Of a DNA stretch of 64,000 nucleotides, positions 27,590 through 36,817 are shown piece by piece (positions within the stretch are counted from its first letter, which is position 1; every line of letters begins with the position of its first letter). This stretch comes from an uncultured Polaribacter sp. (GTDB lineage: Bacteria; Bacteroidota; Bacteroidia; Flavobacteriales; Flavobacteriaceae), in contig CALSRX010000004.1 of the NCBI GenBank assembly GCA_943788865.1, positions 62,001 to 126,000 on the forward strand, read 5' to 3'. A program made the position numbers and the translations under genes. The notes below the pieces were generated by a model, which did no database searches, was not told the origin of the DNA, and worked only from the letters and a program-made list of their open reading frames with translations.

Positions 27590-28021
27590 TTAACAACAAG
27601 AAATTTTATCTACTCTGTTTGCATGACGACCTCCTTCAAATACTGTATTTAAAAAAACATCTACAAAACCAAGTGCTTGTTGTAAAGAAACAAAACGTGC
27701 AGGAATGGTTAAAATATTTGCATTATTATGTTGACGTGTTAAAGCAACCAATTCATTATTCCAACATAAAGCGGCTCTAACACCTTGGTGTTTATTAGCG
27801 GTCATTTGAGCACCGTTTCCACTTCCACAAAGAATAATTCCTAATTCTGCTTTTCCATTTTCTACTGCTTCTGCAGTTGGATGAATTGCATCAGGATAAT
27901 CCATAGAATCATTAGTATCTGTTCCAAAATTTAAAACGGTATGACCAGCAGCTTCTAATTTTTTTAAAATTTCAAATTTATATTCTGTACCTGCGTGATC
28001 ATTCCCTATTGCAATTATCAT
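27590..28021 (-). CDS. rpiB: Ribose-5-phosphate isomerase B
   Basis: It interconverts ribose-5-phosphate and ribulose-5-phosphate. AIGNDHAGTEYK at residues 3-14, DYPDAIHPTAEAV, and LCGSGNGAQMTANKHQGVRAAL with the catalytic Cys give the RpiB/LacAB signature in order. The 143-residue length is typical. It is the last gene before the long AT-rich space. Confidence 0.94.
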   Translation of the reverse strand: MIIAIGNDHAGTEYKFEILKKLEAAGHTVLNFGTDTNDSMDYPDAIHPTAEAVENGKAELGIILCGSGNGAQMTANKHQGVRAALCWNNELVALTRQHNNANILTIPARFVSLQQALGFVDVFLNTVFEGGRHANRVDKISCC

Positions 28022-28540
28022 AATATGTTGTTTTTAATGTTATTAAGTAAACAAAAATAAGTATAAAGATGGTTATCAACAGTTATTTTTTTATAGTTTT
28101 TAATAACCTTTTAAAAATAAGAGTTTTGAGTATATTATTTAAATGTTAAGAAATATTCTTATTTTTTTAAAACTTTTTTTGATTGTTTTAATAATTTTTA
28201 CAATACAAGAAGATAAATAACATTACCAATTTTTTTTTTAATTTAATAATAGCAATTTATCAACAAATTATTTACAGTTTATTTACATTTAAAATGTAAT
28301 AAATAATTAATAAAATCTATGTATAACTGTTTATTAAAATTATTAATAAAGTAAAAAATTAATTGATTATTAAGCTTTTAAAAATATAGGAAGTTGTTAA
28401 TTGAATTTAATAAGTGATATACTAAAAAAAATACTTAGAAAATTATTATATCTATTAACAGTATATCATTAACATTATTATTTTTAAAATTAATTAAAAG
28501 AGAATTGTATAATTATATAAAATGTTGATAAGTAAAAAAA
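28022..28540. other. AT-rich non-coding region, candidate replication origin
   Basis: About 520 bases contain no credible gene. TTATCAACA occurs at 28073-28081 and 28257-28265 and on the minus strand at 28523-28531. TTATTTACA follows the second copy at 28268-28276 and 28279-28287, so three DnaA-box-like 9-mers sit in phase at 11-bp steps. These resemble the TTATNCACA DnaA consensus with one or more mismatches. Long A/T tracts could serve as an unwinding element. Gene direction to either side points away from here for about 70% of coding bases. dnaA is not in the window, so the assignment is inference. Confidence 0.5.
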
Positions 28541-28711
28541 TTAAATAGTTTTGTTATCTAATTTTTTAAAATATAAAGAGTCTTTTTGAATTTTTACAGA
28601 TTCTGGAGAAGTATTTATATTTAAAGGAGCATTTATATTTACAACAGTTATAAATATACCAGTGATAAATATCATGCTAAATAGTGCTATTATTTTATGA
28701 ATTTGTTTCAT
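28541..28711 (-). CDS. Small single-span membrane protein (56 aa)
   Basis: An uninterrupted frame from ATG at 28711 to TAA at 28541-28543 encodes MKQIHKIIALFSMIFITGIF and onward: a basic N-terminus, one hydrophobic span (about residues 7-26) and a polar tail rich in Asn, Ser and Lys. No family recognised. The span and N-in charge pattern look like a real membrane or secreted peptide; high AT content makes chance frames common, so confidence is modest. Confidence 0.4.
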   Translation of the reverse strand: MKQIHKIIALFSMIFITGIFITVVNINAPLNINTSPESVKIQKDSLYFKKLDNKTI

Positions 28712-28792
28712 TTTTTTAAACTTCTTACACTATAAAGACGTATAATTTAAAAAAGTGTTACAATAAAATTAAGATTTCTTTAACTTTATCTT

Positions 28793-29707
28793 TTAAGGGA
28801 TTATAAATTGAATTGCTTTTTTAAGTATTGATACAGAGATAAATCCACTATTAATTAACTCACCATCTGCTTGAATAAAAGGTTTTTCTGATTTTAAAAG
28901 AGGGGTAATTTTTAAAGAAGTTGTTTTAAAGGTTTCCACTTTTTTATGGTGTACAATAAGTCCATTGTATAATTTAGGTAAGTTTAAAATTATATCAATT
29001 AAAGTTAAATTCTTTGCTATTGTAATATCTAATAAACCATCAGTACTATCAACTTCTTTTGTAAACTGCATCCCTCCTCCAGAAAATTTACAAATACCAA
29101 AAACAACCATCAAACATTTTTCTTTAATTAGTTGATTATTTATTTCAATAATGAATTTTGTTTTTTTATAAAACAATAAACCATACAAACCACTTAATAA
29201 ATAAGCAATTCCACCAAAGCTTTTTAATTTTTTTAATTTACTAGCTACATACCCATCATACCCTATTCCTGCTACATTAGTAAAGTAAGTAATGGTATTA
29301 TTTTCTGTTTCTAATCTACCAATATCTTGTAGTATTGTTTTTTCTTTACTGATTATTACAATAGAATTCTCTATCTTTGTACCGATGTTATAGGTTTTTA
29401 CCCAATCATTTCCAGTACCAATAGGTATTACAGCAAGTTGTATAGAGTTAGTTTTTACTAATTTTTGTTTCATTATTCCGTTAACAACATGATGTAAAGT
29501 TCCATCTCCACCAACAGAAATTATTTTAGTAAAACCCTTTTTAATAGCATTTTCTACTAATATTTCTTCATGTTTAGAGTATTCAGTAAAAGCAAACGAA
29601 AATAAAATGTTTTGTTTTTTTAATTCATCTGAAATTTTTATCCAATTTTTTTTTGATTTTCCGTTTCCAGATGTTGGATTCACAATTAAAAACCAATTCG
29701 TTTTCAT
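28793..29707 (-). CDS. Diacylglycerol kinase family lipid kinase
   Basis: NPTSGNGKSKKNW near the start, VGGDGTLHHVVNG and IPIGTGNDWVK are the three DAGK-catalytic motifs, and later GGGMQFTKEVDSTDGLLDI closes the domain. It phosphorylates a lipid acceptor (diacylglycerol or related) at the inner membrane. I take the ATG at 29707 (MKTNWFLI); an in-frame ATG at 29740 would add 11 hydrophobic residues. Single gene, divergent from rnr. Confidence 0.88.
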   Translation of the reverse strand: MKTNWFLIVNPTSGNGKSKKNWIKISDELKKQNILFSFAFTEYSKHEEILVENAIKKGFTKIISVGGDGTLHHVVNGIMKQKLVKTNSIQLAVIPIGTGNDWVKTYNIGTKIENSIVIISKEKTILQDIGRLETENNTITYFTNVAGIGYDGYVASKLKKLKSFGGIAYLLSGLYGLLFYKKTKFIIEINNQLIKEKCLMVVFGICKFSGGGMQFTKEVDSTDGLLDITIAKNLTLIDIILNLPKLYNGLIVHHKKVETFKTTSLKITPLLKSEKPFIQADGELINSGFISVSILKKAIQFIIP

Positions 29708-29825
29708 AAAAAAATAAATTATTAACGAAGCAAAATACAAAATTTGAAATCATAACTTTAAATTAATAAAAAATACCAATTAAATAATGTAATTTGTTCT
29801 CAATACAAAAAATTAAAAAAGACAT

Positions 29826-32039
29826 ATGTCTAAAAAGAAGAAAATTTTTAAAAAGAAAGGAAGAATCATTAAAGATTTAACCAAAAATATATTTAAAATA
29901 TTAAATAAAGATGCAAATCAATCTTATAATTATAAGCAAATAGCATCAAAAATAGGTATTTCTGATACCGATGGAAAAACTCAAATTTTAAAAAAATTAG
30001 CAGAATTAACAGCAACAAAAAAAATTAAAGAAACTGATAGAGGTAAGTTTACAATCAATCAAGATAGAAAATACCATATTGGTACCTTAGATTTAACAAC
30101 AAATGGTAATGGATATTTTATCTGTGATGATTTTGAAAATGATATTTTTATTCCGTCTATCAATTTAAATAAAGCACTACATAAAGATACTGTAAAAGTG
30201 TATACCTACAATAAAAGAGGAAGTAAAAAATTAGAAGCAGATGTTGTAGAAGTGTTGGAAAGAGCAAAAACAGAGTTTGTTGGTGTTTTACAATTGAATA
30301 AAAACTTTTGTTTTGTAATACCAGATGACAATAAAATGTATGCAGATCTTTTTATTTCCCAAAACAAAATAAACGGAGCAGAAGACGGAGATAAAGTAGT
30401 TGCTACTTTAACAGATTGGCCATCCAACTCTAAAAACCCTTTTGGAAAAATTACACAAGTCTTAGGAAAACCAGGAGATCACAATACAGAGATGCATTCT
30501 ATTTTAGTAGAATATGGTTTACCGTATGAGTTTCCGAAAGAAGTTGAAGTAGAAGCAGAAAATCTACCAATAGAAATAACAAAAGAAGAAATTGCAAAAC
30601 GTAGAGATATGCGTAGCGATTTAACGTTTACAATTGATCCGAAAGACGCAAAAGATTTTGATGATGCTTTATCGTTTACTAAATTGGAAAATGGAAATTA
30701 TGAAATAGGAATTCATATTGCAGACGTGTCGCATTATTTGCAAGAAAAAACAATTTTAGATGATGAAGCTTATGATAGAGCAACTTCGGTTTATTTAGTA
30801 GATAGAGTAGTACCTATGCTGCCTGAAATGTTATCAAACGGAGTTTGTTCTTTAAGACCTAATGAAGAAAAATTAACCTTTTCTGCAGTGTTTGAAATCA
30901 ATGAAAAAGCACAAATTGTTAAAGAATGGTTTGGTAGAACAGTTACATATTCTGATCAACGTTTTGCATATGAAGAAGCACAAGCTATCATAGAAAACTG
31001 TAATTTATCTAAATTAAAAGAGTATACAATGCCAATAGATATTTCTATCATAGATAAAGAATATAATGTTTCTAAAGAAATTGTAGAAGCAACGTTGAAA
31101 TTGGATGAATTAGCAAAAAAAATGCGAAAAAAACGCATGCAGGCTGGTGCAATCTCTTTTGATAGAGTAGAAGTAAAGTTTAATTTAGATGAAGAGGCAA
31201 ATCCGGTTGGTGTTTTCTTTAAAGAAGCAAAAGATGCTAATAAATTAATTGAAGAATTTATGTTGTTAGCAAATAGAAAAGTGGCAGAATTTATTGGGCA
31301 AGAGAAAGGAAAACCAAGTAAAAAAACCTTTATTTATCGTGTTCACGACGAGCCAAATATTGATAAATTAAATGCTTTACAAGGTATTGTTAGTAAATTT
31401 GGGTATTCTTTAAATACAGAAACGAAAGAAACTATTTCGCAATCGTTAAATAAATTACTTTCTGATGTTCATGGTAAAGCAGAATCTAATATGGTGGAAA
31501 CCTTAGCGATTAGAACCATGAGTAAAGCAGAGTATACCACACAAAATATTGGACATTATGGATTAGCTTTTGATTACTACAGCCATTTTACATCACCTAT
31601 TAGACGTTATCCAGATGTAATGACACATAGATTACTTCAGTATTATTTAGATGGTGGAAAATCACCAAAAGCAGAGGTTTATGAAGAAAAATGTAAACAT
31701 TCTTCTCAAATGGAAGAATTAGCCTCTAAAGCAGAAAGAGATTCTATTAAATACACGCAAGTAAAATACATGCAAGATCATAAAGACATGGAGTTTGAAG
31801 GTGTTATTTCTGGTGTAACAGAATGGGGAATTTATGTAGAAATCAAAGAAAACAAATGTGAAGGAATGGTTCGGATTAGAGATATAAAAAGTGATTATTT
31901 TATATTTGATGAAAAACAATATGCAATTATTGGTCAATCCACAAAACAAGTATACCAATTAGGAGATGACGTTGTTGTAAAAGTAAAAAAAACAGACTTA
32001 GAGCGTAAACATTTAGATTTTAATTTAATAGAAGAATAA
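29826..32039 (+). CDS. rnr: Ribonuclease R
   Basis: This is a 3'-5' exoribonuclease of the RNB family, 737 residues. A very basic N-terminus (KKKKIFKKKGR) and a winged-helix-like segment lead into cold-shock domains, then the catalytic RNB domain with TIDPKDAKDFDDALSF and IADVSHYL, RYPDVMTHRLLQYY, and a C-terminal S1 domain (VISGVTEWGIYVEIK). It degrades structured RNA and assists rRNA/tmRNA quality control. It leads a + strand set with the GIN-domain protein and tatA. Confidence 0.95.
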   Translation: MSKKKKIFKKKGRIIKDLTKNIFKILNKDANQSYNYKQIASKIGISDTDGKTQILKKLAELTATKKIKETDRGKFTINQDRKYHIGTLDLTTNGNGYFICDDFENDIFIPSINLNKALHKDTVKVYTYNKRGSKKLEADVVEVLERAKTEFVGVLQLNKNFCFVIPDDNKMYADLFISQNKINGAEDGDKVVATLTDWPSNSKNPFGKITQVLGKPGDHNTEMHSILVEYGLPYEFPKEVEVEAENLPIEITKEEIAKRRDMRSDLTFTIDPKDAKDFDDALSFTKLENGNYEIGIHIADVSHYLQEKTILDDEAYDRATSVYLVDRVVPMLPEMLSNGVCSLRPNEEKLTFSAVFEINEKAQIVKEWFGRTVTYSDQRFAYEEAQAIIENCNLSKLKEYTMPIDISIIDKEYNVSKEIVEATLKLDELAKKMRKKRMQAGAISFDRVEVKFNLDEEANPVGVFFKEAKDANKLIEEFMLLANRKVAEFIGQEKGKPSKKTFIYRVHDEPNIDKLNALQGIVSKFGYSLNTETKETISQSLNKLLSDVHGKAESNMVETLAIRTMSKAEYTTQNIGHYGLAFDYYSHFTSPIRRYPDVMTHRLLQYYLDGGKSPKAEVYEEKCKHSSQMEELASKAERDSIKYTQVKYMQDHKDMEFEGVISGVTEWGIYVEIKENKCEGMVRIRDIKSDYFIFDEKQYAIIGQSTKQVYQLGDDVVVKVKKTDLERKHLDFNLIEE

Positions 32040-32099
32040 ACTATCTTGTCACAATAAAAACAAAAAAAGGTCTTTATAGAGATATAAATAAGATAAAAA

Positions 32100-32777
32100 A
32101 TGAAAAAACTATTAACTTTAGTAAGCTTGTTTACAATCTTTTCTATTTATAGTCAAGACACTATTAAAAAAGCTGTAGGAGATTTTACAACACTTAAAGT
32201 GTATAACGGTATCGGTGTAGAGTTGATAAAATCAGACAAACAAGAAATTGTTATTACAGGCGAAAAAGCACAAAAAGTCAATGTAAAAACCACAAGAAAC
32301 ATCTTAAAGTTATATTTACCATTTCCAGAATCTTTAGCAAACGGTAAAGTAAAAATTATTCTTTATTACTCTAAAGATATTGATATTATTGATGCTAATG
32401 AAGGGGCCTCTATTACAGCAAAGGAATTTAAACAATCAAAAGTAGAGATAAAAACACAAGAAATGGCTTTTATTAATATGGTTCTAGAGGTTCAATACTT
32501 AACAATTAAAGCTGTTACCGGAGGAGCTATTAAATTAACAGGAAGCACAAAAAACCAAACCATCGAAGTAAATAATAGTGGTGTGTATCGTGGTTATAAC
32601 TTAAAAGTTGAAAACACAACCTATATTAGAGCTTCTCTAGGGGGTAAAGGAGAAGTAAACTCCGGAGAAACCTTAGACGCAAAAGTTAGTTTTGGCGGAA
32701 CTATTTTTTATAAAGGAACTCCAGAAGTATTAAAAACAAAAAAAGTTCTTGGCGGAATCATTGAAGTAAAGAATTAA
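32100..32777 (+). CDS. Exported head-GIN domain (DUF2807) protein
   Basis: An N-terminal signal peptide (MKKLLTLVSLFTIFSIYS, cleavage near residue 18-19) is followed by YNGIGVELIKSDKQEI, the start of the right-handed beta-helix-like GIN/DUF2807 domain, and repeated short strands with Gly turns. It is likely periplasmic or outer-surface; function unknown. It lies 60 bases after rnr. Confidence 0.8.
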   Translation: MKKLLTLVSLFTIFSIYSQDTIKKAVGDFTTLKVYNGIGVELIKSDKQEIVITGEKAQKVNVKTTRNILKLYLPFPESLANGKVKIILYYSKDIDIIDANEGASITAKEFKQSKVEIKTQEMAFINMVLEVQYLTIKAVTGGAIKLTGSTKNQTIEVNNSGVYRGYNLKVENTTYIRASLGGKGEVNSGETLDAKVSFGGTIFYKGTPEVLKTKKVLGGIIEVKN

Positions 32778-32791
32778 TAAAAAGCTTTTTG

Positions 32792-32799
32792 TATCTTTG
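32792..32799 (+). promoter_or_regulatory. tatA -7 box
   Basis: TATCTTTG matches TAnnTTTG, 17 bases before the tatA ATG. No -33 element at normal spacing. Confidence 0.4.
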
Positions 32800-32816
32800 T
32801 TACAAAATTAGAAACA

Positions 32817-33002
32817 ATGAATTTATATAATATGATTTTGTTTATAGGAATGCCACAAGTAATAATAATAATTGTGGTTGTTTTATTGCTTTTTGGAGGT
32901 AGAAAAATTCCTGAATTAATGAAAGGCTTAGGTAGCGGAATTAAAGAATTTAAAAACGCATCTAAAGAAGAAGATAAAGATAAAATAGACGAAAAAAAGT
33001 AG
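32817..33002 (+). CDS. tatA: Sec-independent translocase protein TatA/TatE
   Basis: This 61-residue protein has one membrane span (about residues 8-26), then the hinge [14 protein letters not shown] and an amphipathic helix ending in a charged tail. This is the TatA architecture; with TatC it forms the pore that moves folded twin-arginine proteins. An internal Met (MILFIGMPQ) is an alternative start. No tatC is adjacent. Confidence 0.92.
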   Translation: MNLYNMILFIGMPQVIIIIVVVLLLFGGRKIPELMKGLGSGIKEFKNASKEEDKDKIDEKK

Positions 33003-33017
33003 TTTATAAAAACACAT

Positions 33018-33049
33018 AAAAAAACCGAAGATACTGTCTTCGGTTTTTT
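33018..33049. terminator. Bidirectional terminator between tatA and the YbjQ-like gene
   Basis: ACCGAAGA (33024-33031) pairs with TCTTCGGT (33037-33044) around TACTG, extended by A6/T6. It serves the two convergent genes. Confidence 0.88.
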
Positions 33050-33065
33050 ATTTTATAAAGTTAGG

Positions 33066-33383
33066 TTAAAACTTTACGGCGGTTCCAGAAGCTGTTACCA
33101 TTAACATGCCGCCAGAAGAACCAACCGTTTCATAATCTAAATCTACACCAATAACTGCATCAGCCCCTAGGCGCATTGCCTGATCTTCCATTTCTTTTAA
33201 TGCAATATCCTTTGCTTCGCGCAACACTTTCTCGTACGAACCAGATCTACCACCAACAATATCTCTAATACCTGCAAATATATCCTTAAATAAATTTGCC
33301 CCAATTATTGTTTCGCCAGTAACAATTCCTAAGTATTGTTTAATTTCATGGGTATTTAATGTATTTGTTGTTGTTACAATCAT
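33066..33383 (-). CDS. YbjQ-family (DUF74) protein
   Basis: This 105-residue protein matches the YbjQ/UPF0145 family: [20 protein letters not shown], then [31 protein letters not shown]. Such proteins form pentameric beta-rich assemblies and are labelled heavy-metal binding from weak evidence. Its ATG overlaps the stop of the SPFH gene by four bases, so the two are coupled. Confidence 0.88.
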   Translation of the reverse strand: MIVTTTNTLNTHEIKQYLGIVTGETIIGANLFKDIFAGIRDIVGGRSGSYEKVLREAKDIALKEMEDQAMRLGADAVIGVDLDYETVGSSGGMLMVTASGTAVKF

Positions 33384-34297
33384 AAATCTTTTTTTCTAGT
33401 TGTTGAACTTTCGTTTATTTTATTTGCCGCAACCAAACTTGTTACCATGTCGTTTAACATAGAGCTTGCTGCATTTGGGTTGTTTGGCAATAATATTAAA
33501 TTACTATTTGTATCAGCACCAATAGACTGTAGGGTATCATAATGTTGAGTTATTACAATCAACGCAGAAGCTTCTTGTGAATTGATTCCTGCTTTGTTTA
33601 ATACATCGACAGACTCTTCTAAACCACGAGCAATTTCTCTTCGTTGATCTGCAATACCCTTACCTTGTAAACGTTTGCTTTCTGCTTCTGCTTTTGCGCG
33701 CTCTACAATTAAAATACGTTGTGCATCTCCTTCATATTGTGCAGCTGTTTTTTCTCTATCTGCTGCATTAATTCTATTCATTGCTGCTTTTACTTGCGAA
33801 TCAGGGTCAATATCAGTTACTAAGGTTTTAATAATATCGTATCCGTAGTTTAACATTGCGTCGTTTAATTCTGTTTTTACCGCAATTGCAATATCATCTT
33901 TCTTAACAAAGACATCATCTAGTTTCATTTTTGGCACTTCAGCACGAACCACATCAAACACATAAGAAGTAATTTGATCATGAGGATAATCTAACTTATA
34001 AAAAGCATCATACACTTTGTCTTTAATCACCATAAACTGTACAGAAACTTTTAATTTTACAAATACATCATCTAGTGTTTTTGTTTCAATTATTACATCT
34101 AATTGTTGAATTTTCAAACTCAATCTCCCAGCAATCCTATCAATAACAGGAATTTTTATTTGCAAACCAGATTGACGAATACTTTGAAACCTTCCAAAGC
34201 GTTCAATAATTGCAGAAGTTTGTTGTTTAACAGTAAAAAAAGAGGCAAATAATAATAATAAGCCTAAAACGATGAGTATCATGTAAGTTGGATTCAT
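33380..34297 (-). CDS. SPFH/Band 7 (stomatin-like) membrane protein
   Basis: This 305-residue protein has one N-terminal span (residues 5-23) followed by the SPFH domain: [34 protein letters not shown] and a helical region [20 protein letters not shown] typical of stomatin/paraslipin oligomers. These scaffold membrane domains and often work with proteases; no NfeD partner is seen here. It is translated together with the YbjQ-like gene. Confidence 0.9.
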   Translation of the reverse strand: MNPTYMILIVLGLLLLFASFFTVKQQTSAIIERFGRFQSIRQSGLQIKIPVIDRIAGRLSLKIQQLDVIIETKTLDDVFVKLKVSVQFMVIKDKVYDAFYKLDYPHDQITSYVFDVVRAEVPKMKLDDVFVKKDDIAIAVKTELNDAMLNYGYDIIKTLVTDIDPDSQVKAAMNRINAADREKTAAQYEGDAQRILIVERAKAEAESKRLQGKGIADQRREIARGLEESVDVLNKAGINSQEASALIVITQHYDTLQSIGADTNSNLILLPNNPNAASSMLNDMVTSLVAANKINESSTTRKKDL

Positions 34298-34323
34298 AAG
34301 AGATTATTTAATTTTATTAAAGA

Positions 34324-34357
34324 TACAATGTTTCCGTTTTAAAATCAAAACATTGTA
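34324..34357 (-). terminator. Possible terminator after the DUF481 gene
   Basis: A 10-bp stem TACAATGTTT (34324-34333) with AAACATTGTA (34348-34357) and a 14-base loop lies 42 bases after the DUF481 stop. The minus-strand sequence after it is only moderately U-rich. Confidence 0.4.
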
Positions 34358-34398
34358 CTTATATGTAGTAAATACTAATAAAATGTTACAACCTGTTA

Positions 34399-35154
34399 TT
34401 AAAAAGTATATTGAATTCCGTTTTCTAACTTATATTGAGAGTTAGGAATTCCTAAAACAGGAAATTTATCTAATTGATAACTAAAAGAGGTAACAAGAGC
34501 AAGTTTTTTAAAAAAAGTAAAAGAGAATGAGGTTTCGCTAGAAATTCTGTAATCTGAAAAAAGATTCAGTTTTGGTTGATAATAAGTTGTACTTGATATA
34601 GCGATGTTTTTATTTAGATTTAAATTGAAAGAAAAGTAAATGTTTCCTCGAGTTGTTTTGTCAATAACATCACCAGAATTACCAACAGAATTTTCGTGTT
34701 CATACATGATAAGTGTTCCAAGAAAAAATTTGTTTTTTTCTGAACGAAACAATCGAAAACGTGTACCTAAACCCGCCAAAGCTCTAAAATTAATAAAAGA
34801 AACGTTGTCTTTTTGAAGTTGAGTAAAAGCTTCAAGGGTTAAGCGAGGTTTTAATCGATAATTATATCTAAAATGTTGAACGCTTTTATCAGTAAAGGTA
34901 TCCGTGTTTCCTTCGGTAAAAACAATAGAGTTTAGGAAAAGAAAAATATGTTTTCCCGAATTATATTGTAGCGTAATATCATTTGTTAAATCAAAAAAAG
35001 TATTTACGTTTTTAGTCAAATCAAAATCTAGTTTAACACCTCCTAAAAAACGAGAAGAATCAGTATGATTTCGAATACTCTCTATATTTACTACCTGACA
35101 AAAAACAGCAGTGTTTATAAAGAGAAGGAATAAAAAAACATGCTTTTTAGACAT
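34399..35154 (-). CDS. DUF481-family outer-membrane beta-barrel protein
   Basis: A signal peptide (KKHVFLFLLFINTAVFC) precedes alternating amphipathic strands such as LGGVKLDFDLTKN and FINFRALAGLGTRFRLF, and the protein ends in a C-terminal aromatic residue (YTF), as outer-membrane barrels do. It fits the DUF481 (YdiY-like) group; function unknown. It follows gltX by three bases on the same strand. Confidence 0.75.
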   Translation of the reverse strand: MSKKHVFLFLLFINTAVFCQVVNIESIRNHTDSSRFLGGVKLDFDLTKNVNTFFDLTNDITLQYNSGKHIFLFLNSIVFTEGNTDTFTDKSVQHFRYNYRLKPRLTLEAFTQLQKDNVSFINFRALAGLGTRFRLFRSEKNKFFLGTLIMYEHENSVGNSGDVIDKTTRGNIYFSFNLNLNKNIAISSTTYYQPKLNLFSDYRISSETSFSFTFFKKLALVTSFSYQLDKFPVLGIPNSQYKLENGIQYTF

Positions 35155-35157
35155 TTT

Positions 35158-36681
35158 TTATAAAAGGGTTTCTATTGCTTTTTCAATTCTACTAATCGTT
35201 TCTTTTTTACCAATCATTTCTATGATTTCAAATACATCTGGACCCTGAAGCGCACCAACCAAGGCTAAACGTAAAGGCATCATTACTTTTCCAAAGCCAA
35301 TTTCATTTGAAACAATCCAACTTTTTATTGTGTTTTGAATGTTTTCTGTAGTAAAATTATCTACCGATTTTACCAAGCCAATCACGTTTTCTAGCACCTC
35401 TTTAGTGTCATCTTTAATCGCTTTCTTAACCGCTTTTTCATCATAAGACGTTGGTGCTTGGAAAAAGAAATCGGATAGGCTCCAGAAATCAGACACAAAA
35501 ACTGCGCGCTCTTTAATCAATGAAACAACTTTTTCTATGTATTTTTCATCTTTGGAAGTCCCTTTTTTTGACAGAATAGGGATATATAATTTTGTTAGTT
35601 CCTCATCAGATTTAGTTTGTAAATACTGTTGATTGAACCAGTTTGTTTTTTCGGGGCTAAACTTGGCCCCAGATTTACTAACACGCTTTAAATCAAATGT
35701 TTCAACCAGCTCTTCTAATGAAAAAAGTTCTTGTTCTGTGCCTGGATTCCAACCCAACAAAGCTAACATATTTATAAAAGCATCGGCAAAATATCCATCT
35801 TCTTTATAGCCACGAGAAACATCTCCTGTTTGTTCGTTTGTGTATTCTAAAGGAAACACCGGAAACCCTAATTTATCTCCATCACGTTTGCTTAGTTTGC
35901 CTTTTCCAACAGGCTTTAAAATCAAAGGAAGGTGTGCAAATTTTGGCGCCTCCCAACCAAATGCTTTATACAATAATACATGCAAGGGCATCGATGGTAA
36001 CCATTCTTCTCCACGAATTACGTGTGTAATTTTCATTAAGTGATCATCTACAATGTTTGCTAAATGGTAGGTTGGCATTCCGTCTGATTTAAACAAAACC
36101 TTATCGTCTAAAGTGTTTGTTTCTATCTTTATTGTTCCACGAATTTCATCCTTCATCAGCAATGTTTCGTCTTGAGGCGTTTTAAAACGAATTACATAAT
36201 TTTCTCCGGCATCAATTTTTTGTTGTACTTCTTCTTTAGACAACACCAACGAATTTACCAAACGTCCTTTTTCTCTGTTGTGCCAGTTATAAATAAAGGT
36301 TTTTCCTTGTTCTTCGTGGTTTTTTCTATGAAAATCTAATTGTTCTGAACTGTCGAAAGCATAATATGCCCAACCTTTTTCAATTAAAATACCGGCATTT
36401 TTTTTATATAAATCTTTACGTTCAGATTGTCTGTAGGGACCATATTTTTCGTTTTTTCCTGGACCTTCATCAAATGGAATGTTACACCAATTTAAAACAG
36501 CAACAATATACTGTTCAGCATTAGCAACATAACGCGTTTGATCAGTGTCTTCAACACGTAGCACAAAGGTTCCGCCATGTTTTTTTGCAAATAAGTAATT
36601 AAATAAAGCAGTTCTTACCCCACCAATATGTAATGGTCCGGTTGGACTTGGTGCAAAACGAACGCGAATAGTAGATTCCAT
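35158..36681 (-). CDS. gltX: Glutamyl-tRNA synthetase
   Basis: This class I synthetase charges tRNA-Glu. RFAPSPTGPLHIGGVR holds the HIGH motif, HVIRGEEWLPS and KLSKRDGDKLG the KMSKS-type loop, and the C-terminal half is the helical anticodon-binding domain. At 507 residues it is full length. It has its own -7 box upstream and drives the DUF481 gene downstream. Confidence 0.96.
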   Translation of the reverse strand: MESTIRVRFAPSPTGPLHIGGVRTALFNYLFAKKHGGTFVLRVEDTDQTRYVANAEQYIVAVLNWCNIPFDEGPGKNEKYGPYRQSERKDLYKKNAGILIEKGWAYYAFDSSEQLDFHRKNHEEQGKTFIYNWHNREKGRLVNSLVLSKEEVQQKIDAGENYVIRFKTPQDETLLMKDEIRGTIKIETNTLDDKVLFKSDGMPTYHLANIVDDHLMKITHVIRGEEWLPSMPLHVLLYKAFGWEAPKFAHLPLILKPVGKGKLSKRDGDKLGFPVFPLEYTNEQTGDVSRGYKEDGYFADAFINMLALLGWNPGTEQELFSLEELVETFDLKRVSKSGAKFSPEKTNWFNQQYLQTKSDEELTKLYIPILSKKGTSKDEKYIEKVVSLIKERAVFVSDFWSLSDFFFQAPTSYDEKAVKKAIKDDTKEVLENVIGLVKSVDNFTTENIQNTIKSWIVSNEIGFGKVMMPLRLALVGALQGPDVFEIIEMIGKKETISRIEKAIETLL

Positions 36682-36701
36682 TTTTTCTTTTTTGATTGTA
36701 G

Positions 36702-36709
36702 CAAAGATA
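36702..36709 (-). promoter_or_regulatory. gltX -7 box
   Basis: On the minus strand TATCTTTG matches TAnnTTTG, 20 bases before the gltX start. No spaced -33 element. Confidence 0.45.
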
Positions 36710-36817
36710 CTTTAGTTTGATTTGATAAAAAAGTGATATTTTAAATGCTTTTATTAAGGTTTAACACTTTCTTAGTTCGTAAAAATTGTAAAAAAGAGTA
36801 TTTTTATTGGTTATAAG

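Noticed and set aside
28022..28540. Prophage or insertion-sequence remnant in the AT-rich gap
   Set aside because: No integrase or transposase fragments, terminal repeats or target duplications were seen.
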